A stretch of 64,000 nt of DNA from Stichopus chloronotus (lineage: Eukaryota > Echinodermata > Holothuroidea > Aspidochirotida > Stichopodidae), in NCBI GenBank assembly GCA_021234535.1, contig CM037837.1, positions 9,542,636 through 9,606,635 on the forward strand, read 5' to 3'. Positions 1 to 11,988 of the stretch are shown in pieces; within the stretch, counting starts at the first letter, position 1; each line of letters opens with the position of its first letter. The position numbers and the translations under genes were made by a program. The notes under the pieces are model-generated. The model was not told the DNA's origin, ran no database searches, and worked only from the letters and a program-made list of their open reading frames with translations.

Positions 1-28
1 GTCTTTTTATTTATTTATTTATTTATTT
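1..28. repeat. (TTTA)n microsatellite at window edge
   Basis: Tandem TTTA copies open the window and are followed by a non-repetitive stretch. Read on the minus strand this is an (AAAT)n tail after unique sequence, as at the 3' end of many LINEs, but no coding remnant follows within the next kilobase, so the LINE origin is only a suggestion. Confidence 0.7.
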
Positions 29-1820
29 GCCTATATAGGTGATCATTGACTAGAGTGGGAAACAGAGAAGTCACGGTCTCCGAATCCAACTCTCCAAAAA
101 TACACCAATAGGCATGGACAATACACACCTGAGGGAAGTACAAATCCAGGCACAAACGTAAACCCCTTATCGCAGAGCAATTTGCAGAGCAATTTATTTA
201 GTTTTTGTAACAGAAAAAAAAGTGATGACTTTAAATGATGATTTAAAGGTTATGCGGACGGAAATAGTTGCGTTTAGAAATAACATTGATGGGCAGCTGT
301 TGCATTGCGTTGCAACAGGAGTGTTACTGCAATTGTAGAATGCTGGTAGGAATCCAGGTTATAATTTATTCTGAAGTAGCTCCACGTTCTACCAAAATGC
401 GTTAAAGTCAGAACTGTAGATTCAGCTTCATATTAAAATAATGGTAGAACGTTAGTAAAGACTGGTTTTTTACATTTTTGGCCGCTAAATCAAGATTTGT
501 GACTGCAAATTTTACATTGCATGAAGGTGGTAACATATGTAATCTTCAGTCTTGTGATCTACGCAGTTTTCCCTGGGGTCGCGTAAATTTTCCTGTCAAA
601 ACATTTGGTAGAACGTGGGTTTTATTAACCTATACTGTCGGACGCTGTTGTTAGGTCTAAGTCAGCTTGGATGGAGAGGCCGGGGTTCGATTCACGGCAT
701 GACCATAGTGTTTTTCACTGCTCAATTATCCATCTATAAACTCAAATGTCTGTCAACTTCTCATTTTTCATTCATTCATATATAACATAAGGTTATATAT
801 ATATGCAATACTAATATAATGATATAGCTCTAACAACAAATATGTGCTCTGACGTCCGTTGAAACTGCTAAAAATGACTGACATATTACAGTGCACCATG
901 TACGGTACCATAGAATGGGTGCCACAATGTCCCAGTTATGTGAATATGAGCAAACGTCGCATGTATTAAATTTGCATTTTAGGGGTTTATTTTGTATAAT
1001 GATAGTACACTTTTTTACCCAGATTAACCTGTCAGTCAGTCATAACAGTCATTAAGCGTAGTTACTTTAATAACAGACACCACGTCATCACTGTAAACGA
1101 TTTGAATAAGTAACACATATACATCGATCTTCTTCAACGGACCACAGTGACTAACATGTTAGTTGTTTTTTTTGGGGGGGGTGTTTTTTGTTGGTTTTTT
1201 TTTTTTTTTCTTCGGTACCTGTCTCAATATCAGAGTTTGAGCCGAAAATACGTTATTTGTATCATACAAAATGTTTTAAAGTAGTTTCCTGGTCGACAAG
1301 ATGCATTGGAGTTATGCTGTTACCTCCCCAATGACTGCATTTTATTCAGCACATTTAGTGAAAATACATGGATTTGACTAACTTATTCCTCCCTTTACTC
1401 CGTAATAACATTGACAACATTCACACAATAATATTATTACAATAAACCAATTTCAATATAGGCCCAAAACATGCCAAACATGCACTGCTGATGTTTCTTG
1501 TTGCAAGGAATATAACCCCCCATTTTGTCGCCCAACTTATTTCAAATTGACGATTTTCCTGTGCCCCGTGCATGCCTCTAAACCGTAGAAATTCTCAGAT
1601 AATCTTGGACAAAATTGTTGGGACACTTTGTCGTACGTTGCAAATATAATACTGAATTTTAAGTGAGAGGATAACATGAAACCCCGCTCCCCTTTCAAAA
1701 GTTGCGTTATAGAAGTGAATGTACCCTTTGAACAGCAATCCTATAGCCAACATTGAACGGGGGCTCGGGGTGTCCCAAGGTATTTTGTCCAAGATTGTAG
1801 ACCAGTTTTTGTTCTCATAC
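29..1820. other. Non-coding stretch, no gene recognised
   Basis: No reading frame here has recognisable domain content. A G-run followed by a long T-run lies at about 1164-1210. The two short open frames overlap in AT-rich sequence and look like chance. Confidence 0.5.
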
Positions 1821-2066
1821 TCAATTGTGGAGTAATTCGTTCTTTCTTAACAACAAAGGATCATTATGTGTCACAGGAGAAGGATCTTCAGGATCATTGC
1901 TTAGTTTAGTTAATGGTCTACCATGAATTGACTCTGCTTTATCAAACACTGTTTCTAAAATTTCATCAGTGAGTCTAACATCACCAGACAACAACCTTTT
2001 CATTACTAGCTTAGTACACCCTATCAATCTCTCCCCAGCACCCCCGAGGGTGCAATGAAATGCCAT
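1821..2066 (-). pseudogene. BEL/Pao integrase C-terminal fragment
   Basis: An 81-residue open piece has GGAGERLIGCTK, matching the GGxWERLI(R/K)xxK stretch near the end of Pao integrases. It is followed by SIHGRPLTKLSNDPEDP and a run of leucines, matching the family's N-S-RPLT-x-x-S-(D/N)DP and LLLR region. The upstream catalytic core is not open in this copy. It lies downstream of the RNase H piece, as expected for BEL/Pao gene order. Confidence 0.8.
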
Positions 2067-2762
2067 TCACACTTCTGTCGAACTGCAGATTGTCCAGCTC
2101 TTCTCAAATTCCAACTTCCCTCTTCAATTCTGCTTTAGCATCCACAGAGTTAGTGCCATGATCGGAAAATATCTCCTCCGGACAACCTCGCCTGGACATG
2201 AATCTGCGTAAACCATTAATAAAAGCTTCTGTATCTAAACGTGTTATAGTACACTGTTTCGGGGGGGGGGGGGGATCTTGCTTTTTCTGACCACCAATGT
2301 AATATGGATCAAACCAAGTTTATTGACACATCTAAGATAACTACATGAACCATACCCAAGTCCAGTGGAATCTGAAAAATGATGCAACTCGGTAAGTGCG
2401 AAAAAATACACTGTCTGTTTTTACTACATTAATGGTCCCCCTACACTGAGCAAACCATCCCGATCTATAAGTGGGACAAACAACCTGAAAGGACTTAATT
2501 TAGCAACAGAGTTAACCCTAAGGAGTCTAGCAATTTCATCACCGAAATGCTGCTGTTGACATGCTTAATGAGGAGAATTTCTGCTCTACTAACCTTCTCA
2601 ACCAACAATACCTCCTGTACATGAATTCTGAGACGGCACACCCTAAGGAGCCTCAACCACCAGGCAACAATCCTCTTAAGCTTGCTCCAGCTTGAAAAGT
2701 AATTACTAATCCGAGAAAGTGGTTCTTTCTCTCCACTAGCCCCAATAATTTGGTGACTAACT

Positions 2763-3104
2763 TCACAGGTTTCGTTCTAACTTCGGGATCATCAGCAACC
2801 AACTAATGTGAACATTTAACATGAGACCAATTTTGTATTCTCTTAGAAAACTAGGACCACAGAACCATACATCCTGATTTAGATTGGATAAAGTCTGGCC
2901 TCTACTCAAAGCATCTGCCGGATTTAGTTTACCGGTAATAATATTCAAATGACAGGGGCTGGTCAATTGTCTTATCGCACTGACTCTATTACCAACAAAG
3001 ACGTGAAACCTCGGAGAATCATTGTTAATACACTTTAAAACAATCTCAGAATCTACCCAAAAGTAAGATCTATCAATAACAATATCCAGCTCTTCCCTAA
3101 GCAA
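2763..3104 (-). pseudogene. BEL/Pao RNase H / post-RT fragment
   Basis: The 113-residue frame contains YFWVDSEIVLKCINND, then FHVFVGNRVSAIRQL, then GKLNPADALSRG and WFCGPSFL. These are the hallmark strings of the Pao RNase H-like region (W-x-DS-x-x-V, F-V-x-NRV, K-NPAD-x-x-SRG, W-x-GP-x-FL). The N-terminal part, where the family has a PRLEL-type motif, is interrupted by the G-run and stops at 3110-3195. Confidence 0.85.
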
Positions 3105-3222
3105 TCTGTCAACTTTAGCAGCAAAAACCGAAATCTGAAACTCTAAAAGTGGTATAGTACAATGTTAAAGGAAGGGGGGGGGGGGAACTATCTTGCTTTT
3201 ACTGACACCAATGTAGTATGGA

Positions 3223-4500
3223 TCAACCAAGTGTATTGACACATCTAAGATAACTACATAAACCATACGCAAATTCACTGGCATCCAAAAAATGATGCAA
3301 CTCGATAACAGCGTCGTCAAAACCTTCCGGTTTTACACATCTTGAAACCATTGAACCAACACAGTGTTCACTGAGAGCAACGATTGAACCAATGATCACC
3401 ACAGCTTTTCCAAAATGAGAGAATATTAATGGGGTCGTCCCGACCAAGCTTCAGGCGAGTGGCTTCGTGAAATAACAATTTTCCCAGTGCCACACGAGGG
3501 CCCGCCAAACCAGAGGGTCAAACAAAGAAGAAACCACACTCAGCATGTTTCAACTGGTGACTAACTGATGTTTGTCGATTTTGACTGTAAGGAAAATGTG
3601 TCATCAGTAATATTCCACTGAACCCCTAAAACTTTGCCTTCTGCCTTGGGACACACATCTTTAACTTCTTTGGCTCTTAACTCTTCAGGAATATCACCAA
3701 GAATGTTTAGATCATAACTATGAATTTAGTAAGGTTAAACCAGCCATATCTAAGAACGCTCGGAGTAGGCTATCTCTTGTAATTATTTCCACATCATGCT
3801 TCGTAGAAACTGATTACAGACAGTTATCAACATAAAAGTCTTTCTCAACAGTATCAAAGACTTGAGGACTAGCATAATCACAATCAACGAGTGTACTTCG
3901 CAATGCGAATGAGTAGCTACTGGACACCAAATTCCCCCCCCCCCCCCCAAACAAATGAGAAGTCATTCTTATGCACACAACCCTACCATTTTCGTACCAT
4001 CAAAATATTAAGGCATCCCCATCCTTTATGGGGATCTTGACCTGATTATACATTGCTTCGATGTCTGCGTGAAAGGCAAACTCGTGTAGCCTGAAACGCA
4101 ATAAAACATGCAATAAGTTATTAATCAGATTTGGACATTGCTTACATCTCTCATTCAAAGATTTACCACCGTACCTCGAAGTACAGTCAACACAAGCTTA
4201 AGTTTATCTGGCTTCTTCAAGTTTTCTGTGACGACTGCATGATGCGGCAGGTATCAAACACGCCTTTGCCGCTTGTATTTCATCATGTGACACAACCTCG
4301 GCATAACCATTGTCAAGCAATTTGTTAACTTCAATTTGATATCTCTCAAGAAAATCTTCCCTTTTGAGCCTTTTCATTTAAGAGTCTAAGCGTGACTTGG
4401 CTTGGCTTGATTACACAACTCCATTACTGACTTATCTTCATCAAACCAGCTATGGCCTTCCAAACCTTCATTTCCCAACAACCATAACTGATTAACTTTA
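3223..4500 (-). pseudogene. BEL/Pao reverse transcriptase, frameshifted
   Basis: In broken frames one can read the palm A-region ADIEAMYNQVKI (near 4040-4070), then RMTSHLFG, after which a C-run on the plus strand (about 3935-3949) replaces the usual ATSSP-type sequence. The catalytic box reads YVDN instead of YVDD at 3823-3834. The end of the domain, ELHHFLDASEFAYG, is open at about 3255-3310. The last Asp of the catalytic box is lost, so the enzyme would be inactive even if the frames were intact. Confidence 0.75.
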
Positions 4501-4504
4501 TCTT

Positions 4505-5429
4505 CTAAGACAGCGGTCTTACCAGAGTAGTAGCAAAATGACATATGAAGTTAGCATTAACTAACTGGGCACAAATCTGACAATTTAGATACCAACCCAT
4601 GATGGGAAGAATGGCAAAAGGTTCCCCCTTTTTACCCCCTTTTAATCTCCAAGGGAAGGAATTGGCTTCAGCGTGATCTTGACCAATGAGTAAGTCCACC
4701 CTTGATAACTAACATACTGTGGTATATCAAGATCACACAAATGCTCATCCAGTCAACAGTGAACTTGAGAAGACCTTGCCGGGATGGAGCGGGTTACAAA
4801 TACTCCAGACATATCAAGCGTTTCACCAAAATCACTCGTAACAGTAAAATTCACAACATCAGATTTTTTTGAGGTACATTAAGTGTGCTTAGGTGCTTAG
4901 CCTTTTGTTTACCTTTGATGCCCAAGTTTCTTGACAACCTTCTTGAACAGAAGGAATTACTGGAGCCTGAATCCAATAAAGCAAACACTCTCTCGGTGTC
5001 GTTTCCAGTGACAACGACAATAGGCATGCATACATCTTTAACTACTAATTTATTCACAGGTGCGACATCAGTCTGACCAGTATTTACACTTATCTCGTCA
5101 TCTATATGGATGTACATAGTATGCTTCTTGTCACAACCTTCACAGAACACACATATTTCTTACCATATTTGGATGTTTGGTGAGTGGATAGAAGACAATA
5201 ACATCCAGTCTATCCCTTGGCGACAAACGCTTAAACTTCATAAAGTGCCATAATCTATAGGTTTGCCCACACAAGATACAAGGTAACTCTGGGCTAGCAT
5301 ATGTAGAAGCGGACTTGTGAGCAGCATGGCCATCATCGATTGGTTGAGTAGACATTGCGAATGTAGCGGAAGTCGATCTTGAATTATTATAACCGTTATC
5401 TTTCTTACAAAATCCATAGACAGGATCAT
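4505..5429 (-). pseudogene. BEL/Pao zinc knuckle and aspartic protease remains
   Basis: Overlapping short frames show a knuckle-like CILCGQTYRLWHFMKF followed by LSPRDRLD, then CEGCDKKHTMYIH. This is the Cys/His-rich linker found between gag and protease in Pao elements. The protease piece (4851-5150) has ALLDSGSSNSFCSRRL, with the D-S-G active-site triad. Further on (4505-4699) DLLIGQDHAE and the GW after ILPIM match the protease-to-RT linker. Two frame breaks separate the parts. Confidence 0.8.
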
Positions 5430-5577
5430 TTACTTCAGTAGCAAGGTCAGGAAGGTAACAAGCTTCTTAAAGTCGGCCGGGATAGTTGCCTCTAGATTTC
5501 TTGGTCTTCAACGCTAACTTCTTCCACCTATCTCCGAAACTTGTAAGCAAACGGCCCATGATATTAAGAATGGCGAT

Positions 5578-5967
5578 TTAAGAAATCAACTCTTGTAACA
5601 TATCTAGATTAGACAAAACCAAAAGAGCATTACTTGCTTGATCTGCCAAGCTTTGTATCTCCACAGGTGACCTGACTTGTCTGCGCTGGCGTAAATCATG
5701 AATTATATATTCGGTGACAAGATGAGGATTCCCAAATCTGGTATCAAGAATGGATCTGGCTTGCTGGTACCATTTGTCACCACCAATCAATGAGCAACTC
5801 CTTATTGCATCCTTAGCCAAACCAGCAGCATATTGCATCCACCTGGTTAACTTCAAGTTACCGTCATCACACATGTGGTCCACATTAGAGTCGGACGATT
5901 TCATAAACTGATGGTATTCGATAGGATCACCTTTAAAACCTTCCAATTCGACTTTACATATACTCAA
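5578..5967 (-). pseudogene. BEL/Pao gag-like domain fragment
   Basis: A 129-residue open frame starts with LEGFKGDPIEYHQF, typical of the gag-like domain of BEL/Pao polyproteins (P-x-F-x-GDP-x-x-Y/W-x-x-F). It continues with GLAKDAIRS and a WYQQARSILDTRFGNP stretch, again as in that family. It stops at 5578, where intact elements continue. The sequence upstream (5968-6280) holds no clear start. Confidence 0.8.
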
Positions 5968-5990
5968 AGCAGCGATGAGATCTTTGCTAA

Positions 5991-8129
5991 ACCCAGATTA
6001 AGGTTTTTCTTCTTGTTTAACTTTAACTGACTGTTCGCTAACCAGTTCTAAAATCTTAATATAATAACTTGTTCCTTATGAAAATACTCATCACTGGTTT
6101 CAGATGAATGTCTTATTCAGATCCAAAAGTGTCATGATATGCCTGCCATTTGCTTTTAAAGTCTTTAATAGCTCTTTCAGTTTGCTCACTCAATCGGCAT
6201 AAGACCCAATATGAATTTCAGTGAGACTTTGACGAATAAAATTCATTTGTGTAGTTAATGCACCTTTTGCGTTTGTCCTTTCTTGCTTGGCATGGTTGGG
6301 GGTAGTAGGATTGGTCACAAAATCATCAAACTCCTCGTAAATCGCCTAAATGCCGAGCGGTCTTGCAACAAGATTTATGCATCAATTCAGAATGTCGCAA
6401 CACCAACCTTTACCAACGCCGACAAAATAACAAGAAAAAAACAAAAACGAAATAACAAGAGAGTTTGCGGTAGTGGAAAATGTCTTTTAATTGCACTCCA
6501 TTCAGGGAATCAGTGAACTACAAAAAGGAAAAAAGAGGGGGAACAAGGGCAATAAAATACAAATATCCACCAAAGGCCTTTACAAAGCTATACAAGGATA
6601 TATTACCCCCTGAACAACATTTTATCATTAGAAATTAAGTCATACTCACTAATTCTACTAAGATCTAATGCGCTATTAACGAATCATTAATACTTACAAA
6701 TTATTTTGATCTCCACTGACAAATTGACCACGCACCTAGCACACAGTACATGGAACACACTTCCAGCAATAACGGCGACATACAGGGTTATACTGAGAGA
6801 GAGACTATAATTGTCTCAAACGGCTCTGTCTTCTTGACAGGGAAGGTACACTCCCAAATCAAGCACAACAGGTGGAATGTAACCTTAGCTACAGTGGCGC
6901 AACCAGATTTTCTCGTTTTGGGGGCTGAGGGGGGGGGGGCTGCAAAGATTTTAGTGGGGGACAAGCTGTTATCGACACTTTCTGAGTGGAGTGCCACCAT
7001 CGGTTGGCGCGTAGCGTACCAAGAAAATTTTTGGATAATAATGCTTCTTAGATCGCCGGAAACGGAAATTCCCACTCTCTTCAGCCCTGTGAATATTAGC
7101 CCAGTATTCTCTTTTTTTTTTTAGTCACTTTTGGATTTTCCCATGCACAAGTGATAATTTCTCAATTTCATGGCTCATTTGTCATTGATATAAGTTTACA
7201 TTTACCAAATCAGAATCATTATTTGTCTTTCTTGCTATTGAAATTACTACAGTGTGAGGACTGGGCTCATTGTTTTCACATGCATCTATTGTTTGGATTT
7301 TAAATATCGTATTTTTGTATTGTTTTCTTTCCTGCAAATAGTTGTAATTTAATAGCGGCGTGTTTGAGAAGTTTTGTCTTATACTAATTTTGCCGATTTT
7401 TTTTAAACTTAGAATTTCACGGGGGGCAAAATGTATTTCGGGGGGAGGGCTCCCGTATGTGTTTTCATTGGTGCCACTTTCGGTACTTGTCGTTTGTATT
7501 GTCCATGTAGCTGTTTGTTGGACCACTTGCTAGTTTACTTGGTCCTCCATTTCGCCATTTCATCTTTCTTTGACTTGTACCCGGTTATTGCTTTGTATTT
7601 TTTACAAATTATTTTTTGTTATGATTGTGATCGTGATTGCGGTTGTGGTTATTATTATTATTAACATTATTATCATTATTAATATTAGATATTATTATTA
7701 TTAATATTAATATTATATATTTTTATTGTTATTATCATTATTAATATTATATATTATCATATATTATTATTATTAATAATATTATAGATTATTATTATAT
7801 ATTGTTATTTCTTTTTCTTTCTCAACGTCCTTGTTGGTATATGTTTCAACTCTGATCTCGAAGTCCTACCCAGTCTCTAGGAGATCGAGTATCCTTCTGA
7901 GGATGTGGGCAGTGCCTAGTAGTGCTGTCTTTAATTATTGTTATTATTACTATTATTATTATTACTGTGATCCATCTTTTGTCCGTACTGCTGACTTACT
8001 TTATGATGGAGGACTGCTGCCGTCATCAAGTCCTTTTCACTTTTGGTGTAAAGTTAGTAGGAGGTCTTCATATTTTGCTGTTTATAAGCACCAGGGACTC
8101 GTTGTGAAGAATTTCGTTAAAGTGACTTG
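5991..8129. other. Repeat-rich non-coding stretch
   Basis: No gene is recognised. Two features stand out. A GC-richer patch at about 6894-7030 starts CAGTGGCGCAACC, with a G-run at 6931-6940, and resembles the end of a decayed DNA transposon. A long ATT-rich microsatellite lies at 7649-7806. Open frames on both strands at 6750-7124 mirror each other and are taken as chance. Confidence 0.45.
7649..7806. repeat. (ATT)n imperfect microsatellite
   Basis: An interrupted run of ATT/TTA triplets of about 160 bp. A shorter run of the same kind recurs at about 7935-7970. Confidence 0.9.
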
Positions 8130-9182
8130 AGCAAATTTTGAGAGGAAGCTGGCTAATTAGGTCAAGGTAAATCCCAAATCTTTTCATGCTTATGTAAGGT
8201 CTAAACAGAAAGGTAAAGAGGGTGTTGGGCCTTTCCTTTGTAATGTTGGTAATTTAGGTAGTGATCATCAGGACATCGCTAATTTTTTGAATGATTATTT
8301 TGTTCCTGTCTTTACCATGGAGTCTTCTGGAACAGGTTCTTGTAGAGATTCAATCAACTCTGTTTGCAAGGATGACTTTGTTTTCTCTGAGGAACTGGTT
8401 TGCAATAAACTTAGAGTTTGAAAGCTAGCAAGCCCCCTCTACCTGATGGGATCCATCCTGTCATACTGCATGAATGCTCTGAGATTTTGTCAGTTCCTCT
8501 GTGCATTATTTTTCGGAAATGTCTAGACTTGTGCTACGTTCCAGATGACTGACGGATTGCTAACGTTACTCCTATTTTTAAGAAAGAGGATTGGAGCTTG
8601 CCTTGCAACTATAGGCCTGTTAGTAAAACCTGTGTAGTGTGTAAAGTCATGGAGTCTGTGTTCAAGGATTATGTGCTTAAGTATCTTTTAGATAATAGTT
8701 CACTGAACTTGTCTCAGCATGGTTTCCTGCCTAACAGGTCATGTGTTTCTAATTTACTGAGTTTTCTCGAGGATGTCTCTTTATCTCTTGATTCTGATGT
8801 CATCTACCTTGATTTTCAAAAGACATTTGATACGGTACCATTATGCAGACTTATGGTGAAACAGCGTCAGTTAGGTTTTCAGGGCAGGTGTGCTGATTGG
8901 ATCAATTCTTGGCTACTAGGTAGACTTATCACTCTTTGAGTTAGGAAGAATCAGGAAGGATATGTTGCAGTTTTGCAAATTCCTATCTGGAAGGAATTCT
9001 CTGTCTAATTGTGATTACTTAGAGGTTTGTCCTAATTCCCGAGTTCGCGGTCATTCTAAGAAGCTGGTGAAATGCTTCTCAAGGCTTGATGTGAGAAAGT
9101 CAATGAATGGAATAGTCTGCCTGATTGGGTGGTTAGTTCCACTTCAGTAAATAGCTTCAAAGGTAACATTGATAAGTTTTAA
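8130..9182 (+). pseudogene. CR1-type LINE relic with internal deletion
   Basis: In broken plus-strand frames one reads the connector before the reverse transcriptase (NFERKLAN, then VNPKSFHAYVRSKQKGKEG), then NYRPVS at about 8607, GFLPNRSC and the palm-A motif YLDFQKTFDTV (about 8802-8837; usual form DFSKAFD). After position 8940 the sequence jumps to the C-terminal tail (NSRVRGHSKKLVK, then NSLPDWVV and VNSFKGNIDKF near 9100-9180). The stretch with the YADD catalytic box and thumb is missing. The whole copy is non-functional. The strings fit the CR1 group best. Confidence 0.8.
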
Positions 9183-10345
9183 TGTGACTGTGGCAGAATC
9201 TGATTATGCTGGGCTATGTTGAATATGCCTATAAGTTTGGTTACGAGTTGTTTTTTTTTGGGGGGGGGGTCGGGGTCTGAATTACTAGGCATTTTATGGG
9301 GCTTTTGCCCTCCTTTGTCCTTGGTATGTTATGTTTCTGTATGTTATGGGTGCAGATGTCCAAAAAAGGAGTCAATTTTGCACCACGATTAGGCAACTGC
9401 GAAGGGTAAAAATTCTTAGACCTCTACCCTTGCCACGAATCTGTGGACTGGCTAATTTGGGATTCTGGCTTAAGCCCTAAAAGGGGACTCCTCCTTCCTT
9501 TATACTCCTCTCCCAGGGTGGCGGTCAAGAATAGGGACAATGAGTTGATTTTGTCTTCTCACAAAGATATCCTAGCTACGACCCTGTGTTTTTTTAAAGA
9601 CGACTTTTAATATTGTTTGCATGGGCAAGAGGCAATCAAAGCATTGCAGCACATTCAGCCTTGAAAGACAGTAATTAGTAACTTTCAATAAATGGACAGA
9701 AATCAACTCAACAAGGACAGATATCTGGCACATGACAATTGCTATCTTATGACCATTTTCTCAGTCAAAACTATGATTTACTGGGTGACTTTAAGAAGTG
9801 ATAAATGCACTCAAAAGTTGTTCAACGTGAGCATACAGTTGTTACATTATGACAGTGAGTTTAACATTTGTGAAATAATACCACAATCCATGGAAAAGAA
9901 TTATATTAGAAAGACTTGACACAGCAGAACTAGAGCTAGTGTAACTGGTAGGCAATACACGTAGTGACAAAGCTCTTCACTATCGTTTCGGGTCATTCTC
10001 TATCCATAATTACATGTAGTCCCAATGTGACCTAAGTTGTGCATTTCAATAGTGATTTAGATTGCCTGTTGTGTATAGAGGTGCTCAACGGGTTAGTGTT
10101 GCAGTCAACACGTATGTGTCAAACGGAAAAACTACACGCATGCTCATATCAGGGAATGCCTCAAAAGTAATCCCAGAAATTACGTACACGCAAAAGTGTT
10201 CCTCGGATCAGCACATGCCTTTACTGGACGGTGGACGTTTTGTATTGTCTAAAAGAATGCGTTGTGTGATTTTCAATTTTCTTCATAGTACGTCAACATC
10301 TCCAGTCCTTGTGGAATTGTCTTGTAGGCCCACAAGACTGTTTTG
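9183..10345. other. Non-coding stretch, nothing recognised
   Basis: A G-run lies at about 9259-9268. Open frames at 9692-9919 and 10062-10346 show no family resemblance. The stretch after the LINE tail may include its 3' untranslated region. Confidence 0.4.
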
Positions 10346-11300
10346 AAAATATACTGAATGAAGGTACTACTAACGCATGAAAAAGTGACATTGCTACCAG
10401 ACTTCATCGGTCAGTCCAAAACATCATCGCATCTGTTGAAAAACTGTGTCACATTCATGGAAAGGCAAAGGTGTGAAAAGTTATGTTGATCCCATGTAGT
10501 ATCAGCACCTACCACACTGTCTTATGCATTGTAATAACTGTGACCTTTGACCTTGACATATGACGTCATCTGTAAGGCGAGCACTACATGCTCTTGCACC
10601 TACCGACCAACTTGAACCCACTGATCTCTAAATTAACTGGAGTGACTGATTGGAGCTTCTCAAAAATCTAATTGTTTAGTGTCCTGTGTGCCCACAGGTG
10701 TACTTTCAACCATTTTGTTGAACCAAATATGGAACATCTAAAAAGCATGGTATGATTTTCTATCCCTGCTATTCATAGTTCCTGGCTGGTACTTCAGTTT
10801 TACGGCGCCTCTTTTTCATATTAGATCCTTACTACTTTTATTTTACATCGCTACTATATCATTTTCTATCGCTCACAATCACCGTCTATCAATTCCCCTA
10901 ATTTCCTCTTTGCGTTCCAAAGACACCTGTAATGTCCATTTTGGTTTACCCAAAATGCTAGCTGGGCACCAGTCCACAAAGTTAGTCATTCATTAGACTC
11001 ACAGTCTCGGAGGAGATCGTCACATTGTGTCTTACACCCTCACATCCACACATGCGCTGACACACATGCTTGGACACCCCTAATCCCAATCAGCAATCCC
11101 GATCCACGAGGTAACCCCCCATACAAGGACTATTGATCAAGCTAGTTTTGTTGAATGCCACAGGGTTTGAGAGGTGGGCTACCATTTACAGATCATTTTT
11201 GGCTATTTGAACAGCTTGACGGCATACAGTACCTCGTTTCTGTAAACTAGGTATAGTGATGAGAAAATCAGGGAATTGTAACAACCCCCCGAGATAAATA
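10346..11300 (+). repeat. Dispersed repeat 'X', copy 1
   Basis: This stretch shares order and wording with 13410-14400 and with 59725-61110: a start like AATATACTGA, a TGTCACATTCA segment, TGTGACCTTTGACCTTG, then TATGACGTCATC. Its end (about 11100-11220) matches 60960-61080 (ACAAGGACTA, then GGGCTACCATTTAC). It holds one exact TGACCTTTGACCT (10541-10553) followed closely by an exact TGACGTCA (10561-10568). No coding content was seen. Element type unknown. Confidence 0.7.
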
Positions 11301-11804
11301 TACCTATTACATCACTACCCAGCTCGTTATCTGATTTGAAGACCAGACATCCATTGCACAGAAATTGTTAATAAGTCCAGCTGTATGATAAGCTGTTCTA
11401 CCTTTTATTCCCTAAAAACGATATGAATTGACTTGATGATATTTGACATTTGTCATAATGAAACCACTAGTTATTTGATGATATCATTAAAAAAGACATA
11501 AAAAGTAAAACGGTGAACCATACACCTGTGTTGATACCACACCTTCTGCACACGGGCAGTAAATGAAAGCATCTCAGAGTGAGACCCAGTGCCTTCACCT
11601 GAAAACCCCATCCGCACATTTGCCGTTATGTCTGTTAAAGGTGCAAATTAGGTACAACGTATTTGCATGACAGACCGGTGTCAATGAGATGTTCAGAGTT
11701 TGAAAACAACCAAAACATAATTAGCAAGATCTCTTTTATGGGATAAATTGAAAAGAAAAAATAATATGGACATACTTTTATGTTTTTATGCTCATATTTT
11801 TTAC
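11301..11804. other. Non-coding stretch downstream of the CUB gene
   Basis: Nothing recognised. It begins just past the end of the repeat X similarity and runs to the putative polyadenylation signal of the CUB gene. Confidence 0.4.
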
Positions 11805-11810
11805 TTTATT
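11805..11810 (-). terminator. Putative AATAAA polyadenylation signal of the CUB gene
   Basis: The first AATAAA seen on the minus strand below the stop codon at 11989-11991, about 180 bp downstream. It implies a short 3' untranslated region. It is not proven; AT-rich sequence makes this hexamer common. Confidence 0.5.
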
Positions 11811-11988
11811 CCTTTAACAATGACAGATCCATGCACCAATTAACTCTTAAGAAAATATCCTCTGTTACCATGTTAACTTTTTAAAAGTTAATGTAAATGC
11901 AACACTCAAACAAAGTTTACTTCCTTTTAAAACTGTTACTGAGATTATTGGCGAACAAATGACGGTATTATGATGTCATATAATCATC

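Larger units (their letters stand above)
1821..5990 (-). mobile_element. Degenerate BEL/Pao LTR retrotransposon (internal region)
   Basis: Minus-strand fragments follow the order of a BEL/Pao pol: gag-like domain (5578-5967), zinc knuckle and aspartic protease (4505-5429), reverse transcriptase (about 3223-4500), RNase H (2763-3104) and integrase end (1821-2066). The frame is broken by many stops and shifts, and three G/C homopolymers lie inside it (about 2259-2273, 3173-3185 and 3935-3949). I found no pair of LTRs, so the outer limits are approximate. The order and the family-typical motifs make BEL/Pao more likely than Gypsy or Copia. This is a dead copy. Confidence 0.85.

Noticed and set aside
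636..710. tRNA-like or SINE B-box (GGTTCGATTC at about 685)
   Set aside because: A T-arm can be drawn with four of five pairs, but no acceptor stem, A box or D-arm fits upstream.
6750..7124. 124-codon open frame on + and a 95-codon frame opposite
   Set aside because: Both cover the same G-rich patch, contain glycine or proline runs from homopolymers and resemble no family; best explained as decayed transposon sequence.
7182..7526. 114-codon minus-strand open frame
   Set aside because: Low-complexity composition, no motif, overlapped by another frame on the opposite strand.
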